Of a DNA stretch of 64,000 bases, positions 46,582 through 55,631 are shown in pieces. Below the pieces are notes generated by a model. The model was not told the origin of the DNA, did not search any database, and was given only the letters and a program-made list of their open reading frames with translations. The position numbers and the translations under genes are program-made. Positions within the stretch are counted from its first letter, which is position 1; the number at the start of each line of letters is the position of its first letter. The DNA comes from Actinomyces lilanjuaniae (GTDB taxonomy: Bacteria > Actinomycetota > Actinomycetes > Actinomycetales > Actinomycetaceae). The stretch is from positions 1,860,001 through 1,924,000 of the forward strand of contig NZ_CP032514.1 of NCBI RefSeq assembly GCF_003606385.1, in the 5' to 3' direction.

Positions 46582-47737
46582 TGCGAGTCGCCTACATCTG
46601 TCTGGACCCCGGGATCCCCGTTTTCGGGACCAAGGGGGCCTCCGTCCACGTCCAAGAGGTCCTGCGCGAGCTGCGCGCCCTGGGCCACGACGTCGTCCTC
46701 TACACGGCGCGCCTGGGTGAGCACGTGCCTGATGACCTCACGGACCTGCCCGTGCGCACCGTGGAGGTGGCCGGAGCCACCACCGTAGAGCGCGAGCAGG
46801 CGCAGGGCCGGGCGGCTGAGCAGGTGGCCCAGATGGTGACCGCCGACGGCGCCGACCTGGTCTACGAACGCTACTCCCTGTTCAGCGACGCCCTGGCCCG
46901 TGTAGCCACCGACTCGAAGACGGTCTCCAGCGTCCTAGAGGTCAACTCCCCCCTCGTGGAGGAGCAGCGCCAGCACCGCGAGCTGGTGGACCAGGAGCGC
47001 GCCTGGGACGTCCTTGCCGCACAGGTGGGTACGGCCTCGGCCACCGTCTGCGTCTCGGAGCCGGTCGCCGCCTGGGTGCGGCGGCACACGCAAGCAGCCG
47101 GCCCCGGTCACGCCAGCGCGGGAACCAGGCGGGTCATGACCGTGCCCAACGGCGTCAGCGTGCGTCGTATCCAGCCTCAGCCGGAGGACCCCCACCAGGT
47201 GGTGGTGACTTTTGTGGGCACGCTCAAGCCCTGGCACGGGGTGAGCGACCTGCTCGTGGCTGCCTCCCTGGCCCGGGTCCCGTGGAGCCTGAGGATCATC
47301 GGCTCCGGCCCCCAGCTGTCGGCCCTGCGGTCACAGGCGGCCGAGCTGGGGCTGGACGTCGACTTCCGCGGCGCCGTCGCCCCCCAGGACATGCCCGACC
47401 ACCTGGCCGGGTCGGCGATCGGGGTGGCCCCCTACCCGGACCTGGGCGGGGAGGAGTACCAGTACTTCTCCCCCTCAAGGTCCTGGAGTACCTGGCCTGC
47501 GGGCTGCCGGTCGTAGCCTCGGCCGTGGGGCAGGTGCCCCAGCTGCTGGAGGGGCTGGGCACCCTGGTGCCGCCCTCGGACCCCCACAGCCTGGCGCAAG
47601 CCATCGACGCCCTGGCCGCGGACCCGGGCCGACGTGCCCACCTGGGCGCGCTGGGACGCCGTCGGGCGGAGCAGCGCCACTCGTGGGCCGGCGTGGTCGC
47701 CACCGTCCTGGACGCCGCGGGGGTGGGTCGTGCCTGA
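46578..47737 (+). CDS. Glycosyltransferase family 4 (one frameshift)
   Basis: About 386 residues. N-terminal YICLDPGIPVFGTKGASVHV with the acceptor-side loop, VYERYSLFSDAL, VTVSEPVAAWV-like stretch, VPNGVSVRRI, FVGTLKPWHGVSDLLVAA, then the donor loop GGEEYQYFSPLKVLEYLACG-LPVVA. The frame breaks in a C-run near 47475, where one C is missing; after repair the C terminus ends 47737. GT4 fold. ATGA overlap with the preceding gene, eight-base overlap with the ABC exporter. Confidence 0.85.
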
Positions 47738-49745
47738 GCAGCCAGTACCTGACAGCACCCCGGAGCGCGACAGCGACGACAACACCCAGCACGCCGCCCA
47801 GCACGACAGCGCTCCCCACAGTGGTCAGCACGACGACTCCCGGTCTGAAGCGCAGACGGCCGGGTCGGCACAGGCAGCGGAGGAGGAGACCCCGGCCCCC
47901 ATGCGGCGCACCCTGAGGATGGTGTGGCGCGACGCCAGGCCCATGTGGCTGCTCCTGCTGGGCGGGATCGTCGCCCTCCTGGCCGAGGTCGGGTTCAGGG
48001 TGCTGGAGCCCTGGCCCCTGAAGATCGTCATCGACTCGGTGGTGTCCTCCCTGGGGACTGATACAGGCACGGCCCCGGCTGGACTACCCATGCTCCTGGG
48101 CCTGGGCGCGCTGCAGGTGGCCGTGGTCTCCGCCAGGGCGCTGTGCAGCTACCTGGCCACCGTCGCCTTTGCCCTGGTGGGCTCGCGCACCGCAGCAGCC
48201 CTGCGAGCCCGGGTCTTCAGCCACGTGCAGGGCCTGTCCCAGCAGTTCCACGCCCGTAACCGCAGCGCCGATACCGTCCAGCGCCTCATCGCCGACATCA
48301 ACCGGATGCAGGAAGTAGCGGTCACAGCGGGTATGCCGCTGGCCGCCAACCTGCTGACCCTGGTGGTGATGCTGGTGGTCATGGTGGTGCTGGACCCGCT
48401 GCTGGCTGTCGTCGTCGTGCTGGCCGTGGGCGCCTTTGTCCTGACGTCCTCCGGGACCTCCCGGCACATCACCTCCGCCTCCATGCGCTCACGCAAGGCT
48501 GAGGGCCACCTGGCCAACACCGCCCAGGAGGCCCTGGGGGCCATCAAGGTGGTCCAGTCCTACGGGCTGGAGCCCCTGATCCAGAAGCGGTTCACCGGCG
48601 CCAACGCCAAGTCGCTCACTGAGGGGGTCCGCTCCCGCCGTATCGCCGCCAGGCTGGAGCGCAGCACCGACGTCATCGTCGGGGTCGCCACGGCCGTGGT
48701 CATGGTTGGCGGAGGGATGAGGGTCCTGGCCGGGGCCATGTCCCCCGGGGACCTGGTGCTGTTCACCACCTACCTGCGTACCACCATGAAGCCTCTGCGG
48801 GACATGGCCAAGTACACCGGGCGCATCGCCCGGGCCGCAGCCTCCGGGGAGAGGGTGGCCACGCTGCTGGAGATCACCCCCGACATCGTCTCCCCCGAGC
48901 CGGGACTGACCCCGGCTCGGGTACGCGGCCTGATCCGCTTCTCAGCGGTGCGTGCCGCCTACGAGGACACCGAGGTGCTCCACGGGGTGGACCTGACGGT
49001 GACACCGGGACAGCACGTCGTGCTGGTAGGCCCCTCAGGGTCGGGCAAGTCGACGCTGACCTCCCTGGTCACCCGGGCCATGGACCCCGTCAGCGGACAG
49101 GTCACCCTTGACGGGCACCCCCTGGAGGAGATCAACCTGACCTACCTGCGCTCCCAGGTCTCCGTCCTCCACCAGGAAGCGGTCCTGCTAACCGGGTCGA
49201 TCCGTGACAACATCCGCCTGGGCAGGCAGGACGCCACCGACGAGGAGATCGAGCAGGCCGCGCGCGCAGCCTACGCCCACGACTTCATCACCCAGATGCC
49301 TGAGGGCTACGACACTGTCGTGGGCGAGCGTGGCGGGACGCTGTCAGGCGGCCAGCGCCAACGGGTGGCCATCGCCCGCGCTCTGCTTCGCAATGCCCCG
49401 GTGGTCATCCTCGACGAGGCAACGACCGGCCTGGACCCTGCCTCCACCACCCTGGTGCTCGACGCCATCGACCAGCTGGTAGACGGGCGCACCACCCTGA
49501 CCGTCACCCACGACCCGGAGGTCGCCATGCGGGCCGACCGGGTGGTGTGGGTCGAGGACGGACACATCCGCCTGGCGGGCCGTCCCGACCAGCTCTTGGA
49601 GTCCTCGCAGGCCTTCCGGGCCTGGGCGTGGGAGGGAGGCACGCAGAGCCCGCCGCCCATGGCGCGGCCGGGACTCCCCCAGGACGGGGAGGAAGAGGAC
49701 ACCCAGGACGGGCCGCAGCCGCACAGCAGGGAGGACGTAGCATGA
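47730..49745 (+). CDS. ABC exporter, fused membrane and ATPase domains (MsbA-like)
   Basis: 671 residues. An acidic/Gln-rich cytoplasmic tail (1-60), six helices (about 70-370), then the ATPase with Walker A GPSGSGKST, Q-loop SVLHQEAVLL, signature LSGGQRQRVAIARALL, Walker B VVILDEATTGLDP and H-loop LTVTHDPE. Type IV half-exporter. Within this operon it is the obvious carrier for the glycan or glycolipid built by the neighbouring transferases. The GTG start lies inside the end of the previous gene. Confidence 0.9.
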   Translation: MPEQPVPDSTPERDSDDNTQHAAQHDSAPHSGQHDDSRSEAQTAGSAQAAEEETPAPMRRTLRMVWRDARPMWLLLLGGIVALLAEVGFRVLEPWPLKIVIDSVVSSLGTDTGTAPAGLPMLLGLGALQVAVVSARALCSYLATVAFALVGSRTAAALRARVFSHVQGLSQQFHARNRSADTVQRLIADINRMQEVAVTAGMPLAANLLTLVVMLVVMVVLDPLLAVVVVLAVGAFVLTSSGTSRHITSASMRSRKAEGHLANTAQEALGAIKVVQSYGLEPLIQKRFTGANAKSLTEGVRSRRIAARLERSTDVIVGVATAVVMVGGGMRVLAGAMSPGDLVLFTTYLRTTMKPLRDMAKYTGRIARAAASGERVATLLEITPDIVSPEPGLTPARVRGLIRFSAVRAAYEDTEVLHGVDLTVTPGQHVVLVGPSGSGKSTLTSLVTRAMDPVSGQVTLDGHPLEEINLTYLRSQVSVLHQEAVLLTGSIRDNIRLGRQDATDEEIEQAARAAYAHDFITQMPEGYDTVVGERGGTLSGGQRQRVAIARALLRNAPVVILDEATTGLDPASTTLVLDAIDQLVDGRTTLTVTHDPEVAMRADRVVWVEDGHIRLAGRPDQLLESSQAFRAWAWEGGTQSPPPMARPGLPQDGEEEDTQDGPQPHSREDVA

Positions 49746-50955
49746 GCAAGACGAGCGGGCTGTCCTCCTCCCTACCATCTACCTCCTCGGCGGACACGCC
49801 CCTGGCCGACACGTCAACGGCTGCTGTCCTGGAGCGGGTCCTGGACGCCGACTGGCTCAGCGCACGCACCGGAGGGCGCGTGCGGGCCTGCCGCATCAGG
49901 GTCAAGCCCGAGGTCTCCATACTGATGTCCCTGGAGGACCGCCGGACAGGCCACGCGACCGGCTGGGCGAGGATCCTGTGGCCCGTCTCCGCCTCCAAGG
50001 CGCGCAAGACCCTGCGCCAGCTCGCCAGGACAGGCCGTAGTGCCGCCACCTCCAACCTCGGTGGCAAGCTGGTCCTGCTGGTGGGTCGGGTGGCCGACGA
50101 CCCCCGGCTCCTGCCCCACCTGGACCGTGCCCTGCACCACGGAGCGGTGGGCTCCTGGGAACCTGCTGACGTGCTGCGCTACAACCCGGCCCGTCGGCTG
50201 GTGGTCCGCCAGGAGCACACGGTGGTCAGGATACGCGCCGGGGAGGCGGACAAGGGCCTCCTGCTCCAAGATATCCATCGCTTTGCAGGCATCCTGGTCC
50301 CGTCCCAGAGCTGGAGGAGGACCTGGGGCAGGCAGACCCGGGTCACGTCAGCGTCCAGCAGCGGTGCGGTCGCCAGGACCTCGCCGCCTCCAGCCAGCCG
50401 GAAGACCACCACCGGGCAGGGACTCTCCTGGCCGCTCTGCACGCGGGCACCCCGCGACTGCCCGCGCAGCTGCGGCAGCGGCTTCCCGACGGACACCCCA
50501 GCCCCCACGACCTGGCCCGGGCGCACGCCAGCGTGCTAGAGGCCGTGGCCCCGGACCTGGCCGCACGCGTGCTGTCCGTGGGCGCCACGCTGCCCTGCCG
50601 CCTGCCAGGGACACCCCTCCTGGTGCACGGCGACGCCTCCCCCGACCAGTTCCTGCACGACCCGTCCACCGGCCAGGTGTGGCTGACGGACTTCGACCGG
50701 GCCCGTCTGGCTCCTGCGGCCACGGACCTGGGTGCCTACTTGTCGGTGGCCCCGCCCGGGATGTCTCAGGCCTTCCTGTCGGGCTACGCCCACGGCGGGG
50801 GCACGGTTCCCAGCGAGGAGGAGCTGGCCACGGCACTCGCCCTGGCCCGCCTGTCCCGGCTGGCCGAGCCGCTGCGCCAGGGAGCCCCCACATGGCGCCA
50901 GGACATCGACGAGACGCTCACCCACCTGGAGGACGAAGGCCCGTGGACCCAGTAA
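49742..50955 (+). CDS. APH-fold phosphotransferase 1 (one frameshift)
   Basis: About 404 residues after repair of one missing base near 50298. N-terminal nucleotide lobe (RVRACRIRVKPEVSILMSLE ... LVVRQEHTVVRIRAGEAD, with KLVLLVGRVADDP), then GTLLAALHAGTPRLPAQL, and the C lobe with the catalytic Brenner motif LLVHGDASPDQFLHD and metal-binding WLTDFDRARLAPAATDLGAY. This is the aminoglycoside-phosphotransferase/choline-kinase fold. In this operon the substrate is more likely a sugar or lipid than an antibiotic. ATGA overlap with the exporter gene, 13-base overlap with the next kinase. Confidence 0.8.
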
Positions 50956-52013
50956 CACCCAGGCAGGCAGGCACCCTGGAACGTCTGCGGTCCGTCCCCG
51001 GCCTGGGACGGGCCTGGCCGGGACGGGACGGGGCCATCAGTATCGAGTGCCGTGACCAGGAGGACCGCCTGAGGGCCGGCGAGCTGAGCGCCCAGGGAGA
51101 GGTCCGCCTTCTCCCCTACGGCACGGACCCCGCGCTGCCCGCCCTGTCCCCCACGGAGGCAGGGACGCTGGTGGTGCACCGCTACGGCCGACGTGCCGTC
51201 ACCATCGGAGCCGACAGCGTCCGCAAGGCGGTGCGGCGGGGCCGGGCCACGCCCCTGGCCAGCCCAGTGGGGGCTACCGCCTTCGCCGCCACAGGCCTAC
51301 GCACCGCCCGAGTCCTAGACTCCTCAGACTGTCACGTCGACCTGGAGCTGCTTCCCGGGCGCAGCCTGAGTGACCTTGGTGACGACGGCCTGGCCGGGTG
51401 GGAGCACCTGACACAGGCGTGGGCCACGCTGGCCCAGGTCAGGGCGAACCTTCCTGTCCACGGCCCCCGTCAGGAGGCCCAGGTACTGCACCGCTGGTTC
51501 GACCGGGCAGCCGGGCACGGCCTGCTAGAGCCCCTCCTGCCAGAGGGCACCAGCCTGTCACGCCTGGAGGAGGAGGTCGAGCTCACCTGCGCCGGGCTGG
51601 GGCAGGACCCGGGTGCAGTCATCGTCGCCCACCGCGACCTCCACGACGGCCAGGTCCTGTGGGACGGCACCGAGGCGTCGCTCCTGGACCTGGACACTCC
51701 CGTGCTTGCCGAGCCCGCCCTCGACCTGGGTAACCTCATGGCCCACCTCGAGCTGATGACCGTCCACGGCCGCCTGAGCCTGCACGGCCTCCAGGTGGTC
51801 AGCGGCCTCCTCGACGACCTGGCCCGTTCCCTTCCCACCAGCGCCTCCAGGCTGCGGGTGTACCGCCATGCCGCCGCCCTGCGTCTGGTCTTCGTCCATG
51901 CCTTCAGACCTGCGGCCCACACCTGGCTTCCTGCCTGGGTGTCGCGCCGCCTGGAAGATACCCTGTCCACGTCACGTACCATCGATTGGAACTCATCATG
52001 CAGCTGTCAGTGA
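50943..52013 (+). CDS. APH-fold phosphotransferase 2
   Basis: 356 residues. The Brenner motif appears as VIVAHRDLHDGQVLWDG and the metal motif as LLDLDTPVLAEPALDLGNLM; the upstream P-loop-like lobe holds GTLVVHRYGRRAVTIG and KAVRRGRA (probable ATP-binding Lys). Same fold as the gene before it but with only low similarity, so this is not a recent tandem copy. The Asn of the APH consensus is replaced by Gln (HDGQ) in both kinases, a shared oddity. GTG 50943, with GAAGG upstream. Substrate unknown. Overlaps the next gene by 16 bases. Confidence 0.78.
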   Translation: MDPVTPRQAGTLERLRSVPGLGRAWPGRDGAISIECRDQEDRLRAGELSAQGEVRLLPYGTDPALPALSPTEAGTLVVHRYGRRAVTIGADSVRKAVRRGRATPLASPVGATAFAATGLRTARVLDSSDCHVDLELLPGRSLSDLGDDGLAGWEHLTQAWATLAQVRANLPVHGPRQEAQVLHRWFDRAAGHGLLEPLLPEGTSLSRLEEEVELTCAGLGQDPGAVIVAHRDLHDGQVLWDGTEASLLDLDTPVLAEPALDLGNLMAHLELMTVHGRLSLHGLQVVSGLLDDLARSLPTSASRLRVYRHAAALRLVFVHAFRPAAHTWLPAWVSRRLEDTLSTSRTIDWNSSCSCQ

Positions 52014-53314
52014 TCGGATGCGGCTACCTCGGCGCCGTCCATGCCGCCGCCATGGCCTCTTTGGGCCACGACGTCCTGGGGATCGACACCGACCCCGAGC
52101 GGGTGGCTGCACTGTCACAGGGTGAGGCCCCCTTCTACGAGCCCGGCCTACCGGAGTTGCTGACTTCCCAGGTAGAGGGCGGCCGCCTGCGCTTCACCAC
52201 CAGTCCCTCCCCGGAGGAGATAGCGTCCGTGGAGGTCCACTTCATCGCCGTGGGCACCCCCCAGTCCGCTGAGGGGGGCCAGGCCGACCTGTCCCAGGTG
52301 CGCTCAGCCGTGGAGCTGCTGCGATCTGCTCTTCCCGAGGGCCACAGGGCACTGGTCGTCGGCAAGTCCACGGTCCCGGTAGGTACGGCCCGGGAGATCA
52401 GCGAGCGTCTGGCCGGGCGGGCGCACACGGTCTGGAACCCGGAGTTCCTCCGGGAGGGCTTCGCCGTACAGGACACCCTGCACCCCGACCGCATCGTCTA
52501 CGGGCTTGCCGAGGAGCCTCAGGAGGCGCTCGAGGCCCAGCAGGTCCTTGACACCGTCTACGCCCCCCTGCTGGCTGAGGGAATCCCGCAGATCCTCACC
52601 GACTACGCCACCGCCGAGCTGGTCAAGACCGCGGCAAACTCCTTCCTGGCCACCAAGATCAGCTTCATCAACGCGATGGCGGGCCTGTGCGAGGCGGCCG
52701 GGGCAGACGTCACCGTGCTGGCCCAGGCCATCGGCTATGACGCCCGCATCGGGCACCGCTTCCTGCGGGCAGGCGTAGGCTTCGGCGGGGGCTGCCTCCC
52801 CAAGGACATCAGGGCGCTGCGGGCAACCGCCCGCGCCCACGACGCCGATGGCCTGGCCAGCCTCCTGGAGACGGTGGACACGGTCAACCAGGCCCAGAGG
52901 GCGCGGGTGGTGGACCTGGCTCTGGAGCACGTGGGCGGGGACCTCAGCGACGTACCCGTCACCATCCTGGGTGCGGCCTTCAAGCCGGACAGCGACGACG
53001 TGCGCGACTCCCCCGCCCTGGACGTGGCCTCCCGCCTGTCAGACCTTGGTGCCGTGGTCACCGTCTGCGACCCCCACGCCCTGCCCGTGGTGGCCCGTAC
53101 CCACCCTCACGTCAGGCGCGAGGAGGACGTGGTCACGGCGTTGGAAGGGGCCGAGCTGGTCCTGCTGCTCACCGAGTGGGAGCAGTTCGTGGGACTCGAC
53201 CCCGCGCTGGCGGCTGCGCACGTGGCCCGCCAGGTCGTCATCGACGCCCGCAACGCCCTGGACCCGGCTGCCTGGCGCGGGGCCGGGTGGCAGTACACGG
53301 GAGTCGGGCGCTAG
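51998..53314 (+). CDS. ugd: UDP-glucose/GDP-mannose 6-dehydrogenase family protein
   Basis: 438 residues; oxidises a nucleotide sugar to the uronic acid with two NAD+. N-terminal Rossmann LSVIGCGYLGAVHAAAMASL, GIDTDPERV, GEAPFYEPGLPELL, VGKSTVPVGTA, WNPEFLREGFAVQDTLHPDR-I, the catalytic Cys in GFGGGCLPKDIRAL (about 265) and C-terminal ILGAAFKPDSDDVRDSPALDV. UDP-glucose is the likely substrate, giving UDP-glucuronate for the operon's transferases. It overlaps the kinase stop, so it belongs to the same transcript. Confidence 0.92.
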   Translation: MQLSVIGCGYLGAVHAAAMASLGHDVLGIDTDPERVAALSQGEAPFYEPGLPELLTSQVEGGRLRFTTSPSPEEIASVEVHFIAVGTPQSAEGGQADLSQVRSAVELLRSALPEGHRALVVGKSTVPVGTAREISERLAGRAHTVWNPEFLREGFAVQDTLHPDRIVYGLAEEPQEALEAQQVLDTVYAPLLAEGIPQILTDYATAELVKTAANSFLATKISFINAMAGLCEAAGADVTVLAQAIGYDARIGHRFLRAGVGFGGGCLPKDIRALRATARAHDADGLASLLETVDTVNQAQRARVVDLALEHVGGDLSDVPVTILGAAFKPDSDDVRDSPALDVASRLSDLGAVVTVCDPHALPVVARTHPHVRREEDVVTALEGAELVLLLTEWEQFVGLDPALAAAHVARQVVIDARNALDPAAWRGAGWQYTGVGR

Positions 53315-53339
53315 GGCTGGCGTTGGGAGTGTGCTGAGC

Positions 53340-54860
53340 ATGCGCCTGCCTCGCCGCCCTGTCACTGGGGGCAAGAAGGAGACCAGCTACCCGACCCGGG
53401 ACTCTCAGGTCGTTGCCTCGGTCACTATCGGCACCCGGGTCATGGTCGCCATCGTCGTGGTGGCGGGAGTCGCCCTGGGAGTCTCCGGGCTCTTTGTGTG
53501 GCTGCTGGGCCAGAACAGCATCAGCAGTGACGTCAACGCGCAGCTGGAGCGCAGCAGGGACAGGTTCAAGGCGCTGGTCGAGCAGGGGGTGGACCCGGAC
53601 ACGGGCGCCCCCTTTTCCGAGCCCTCCCAGGCGGTCTACGCCTACATCCGGCAGTCGGTCCTGGGTCCCGACGAGGCCGAGCTGGGGTTTGTCGGCTCCG
53701 AGCTGACGCTGCTACCTCCCACCCGGGCAGCCCTCACACCCGAGGACGACCAGGAGCTGATCTCCCACCTGGAGTCCCACGTGACCGGGGACAAGGTGGT
53801 TATCGAGGACATCCGGACCTCCCAGGCCAGGTACCGCGTCATGGTGGCCCCGACCAGGACCGCCTCCGGGTCGGCTGCCGGGGCGGCACTGGTACACGTG
53901 GTGAACCTGGACACCGCCCATGCCGACCTGCGCCGCACCATGGTGATGTACATGGCCAGCGCGGTCTTTACCGTGGCGCTCGTGGCGGCTCTGGCGTGGT
54001 TCGCCGTAGAGCGGCTGCTGCGGCCCATCGGCCAGCTGCGCGAGGCGACCGAGGCTATCGGGGAGAACGACCTGACCTCCCGCGTGCCTGTGCGCGGACG
54101 TGACGACCTGACCACGCTGGCCGTGGCCATCAACTGGATGCTGGACCGCGTCCAGCGCTCGGTAGAGGCCCAGCGGGACCTGCTTGACGACGTCGGCCAC
54201 GAGCTGCGTACCCCTATCACCGTGGTCCGCGGCCACCTCGAGCTCCTGGACCCTGACGACGCCGAGGACGTCGCCCAGACCCGGGAGCTGGCTATCGACG
54301 AGGTGGACAGAATGGGAACCCTGGTCAACGACCTCCTTCTGCTGGCCGACGTGTCCGAGACCGGTGTTATCAGCCCTCAGCAGGTCGACGTCTCCGTCCT
54401 CACCCAGCAGGTCTTCGAGAAGGCCCAGGGCCTGGGTGACCGCCGCTGGCAGCTGGAGGAGGTTGCAGGCATCTGCTGCGAGATGGACCCTACCCGGATC
54501 ACCCAGGCCTGGCTGCAGCTGGCGGCGAACGCAGTCAAGTACTCCGACCCCGGCTCCCGGGTCGCCCTGGGCTCCCGGGTGGACGGGGCCAGCCTGCTCA
54601 TGTGGGTCAGGGATGAGGGCATCGGCATCGCGGAGGAGGACCTGCCCCTGGTGCGTCGCCGCTTTGGCCGCACGGCGGCAGCGGTGCAGAAGGCCTCAGG
54701 AACGGGGCTGGGCCTGAGCATCGTGGACAGTATCGCCGTGGCCCACCACGGCTGTCTGGAAATACGCTCCTTCCAGGGGCTCGGCTCCCTGTTCACCTTA
54801 AGACTCCCCCTCCACACTGTGGCCGACCATGCCACGAGCCCGAGGAAGGACACAGACTGA
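53340..54860 (+). CDS. Sensor histidine kinase
   Basis: 506 residues. Two membrane helices (about 28-50 and 200-224) enclose a ~150-residue extracellular sensor of unrecognised type. Then HAMP (ERLLRPIGQLREATEAIGEN), HisKA with the phospho-His in DDVGHELRTPITVVRGHLELL, and the ATPase boxes ANAVKYSDPGS (N), DEGIGIAEED (G1), GRTAAAVQKASGTGLGLSIV (G2). ATG 53340 chosen; a GTG at 53331 in frame is possible. Gap of 25 bases to ugd, so likely in the same transcript, with its regulator overlapping next. Confidence 0.92.
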   Translation: MRLPRRPVTGGKKETSYPTRDSQVVASVTIGTRVMVAIVVVAGVALGVSGLFVWLLGQNSISSDVNAQLERSRDRFKALVEQGVDPDTGAPFSEPSQAVYAYIRQSVLGPDEAELGFVGSELTLLPPTRAALTPEDDQELISHLESHVTGDKVVIEDIRTSQARYRVMVAPTRTASGSAAGAALVHVVNLDTAHADLRRTMVMYMASAVFTVALVAALAWFAVERLLRPIGQLREATEAIGENDLTSRVPVRGRDDLTTLAVAINWMLDRVQRSVEAQRDLLDDVGHELRTPITVVRGHLELLDPDDAEDVAQTRELAIDEVDRMGTLVNDLLLLADVSETGVISPQQVDVSVLTQQVFEKAQGLGDRRWQLEEVAGICCEMDPTRITQAWLQLAANAVKYSDPGSRVALGSRVDGASLLMWVRDEGIGIAEEDLPLVRRRFGRTAAAVQKASGTGLGLSIVDSIAVAHHGCLEIRSFQGLGSLFTLRLPLHTVADHATSPRKDTD

Positions 54861-55528
54861 TGAGCACCATCCTGGTAGTGGAGGACGAGGCCCGGATCGC
54901 TTCCTTCCTCGCCAAGGGCCTCCGCGCAGCCGGCTACACCACCCAGGTCACCGCCTCGGGTCTGCAGGCCCTGGAGGTGGTCCTCCAAGAGGACATCGAC
55001 CTGGTCGTCCTCGACATCGGCCTGCCTGACATCGACGGCTTTGAAGTCCTGGAGCGCCTGCGAGGGCAGGGTGTGTCCACTCCTGTCATCATGCTGACAG
55101 CACGCTCCTCGGTGGCGGACCGGGTAGCGGGCCTGGAGCGGGGGGCGGACGACTACATGCCCAAGCCGTTCTCCTTCGAGGAGCTCCTGGCGCGGGTGCG
55201 GGTGCGCCTGCGCTCCGAGACGGCTCCCGCAGATCCCGCCGACCCGGTCAGGATCACCCACAAGGACCTGGTGCTCGACCTGCGGGGCCGCACCATGGAG
55301 GTAGCCGGGGACACGGTGGAGCTGTCCGCCAGGGAGTTCGCGCTGGCGGAGACCTTCATGCGCCACCCGGGCCAGGTGCTCAGCCGCGAGCAGCTCCTCA
55401 GCACCGTGTGGGGGTATGACTTTGACCCGGGATCTAACGTGGTGGAGGTCTACGTGTCCTACCTGCGCAGCAAGCTTGGTAAGGAGCGGGTGCAGACCGT
55501 ACGCGGCATGGGATACCGGCTGGTGTAG
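54860..55528 (+). CDS. Response regulator, OmpR/PhoB family
   Basis: 222 residues. Receiver domain: ILVVEDEARIASFLA (acidic pair), DLVVLDIGLPDIDGFEVLE (phospho-acceptor Asp about 51), IMLTARSS (Thr) and DDYMPKPFSFEELLARV (Lys). C-terminal winged helix with ELSAREFALAETFMRHPGQV, LLSTVWGYDFDPGSNVVEVYVSYLR and VRGMGYRLV. Partner of the histidine kinase (TGATG overlap). It probably regulates the operon and/or the Asp-rich surface protein beside it. Confidence 0.94.
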   Translation: MSTILVVEDEARIASFLAKGLRAAGYTTQVTASGLQALEVVLQEDIDLVVLDIGLPDIDGFEVLERLRGQGVSTPVIMLTARSSVADRVAGLERGADDYMPKPFSFEELLARVRVRLRSETAPADPADPVRITHKDLVLDLRGRTMEVAGDTVELSAREFALAETFMRHPGQVLSREQLLSTVWGYDFDPGSNVVEVYVSYLRSKLGKERVQTVRGMGYRLV

Positions 55529-55631
55529 GCAGCGACTGTCAGGCACACGGCCCGAGCCCGAGGCAGGCACCCGACGCGGCAGCCCCCTGCTGTGGACACC
55601 ATGGGGACGGCTCAGGAGACGTACCGTCTAG

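Noticed and set aside
49742..52013. Antibiotic-resistance aminoglycoside kinases
   Set aside because: Only the general fold agrees; the context is glycan synthesis and the motif Asn is replaced by Gln, so a resistance label is not supported.
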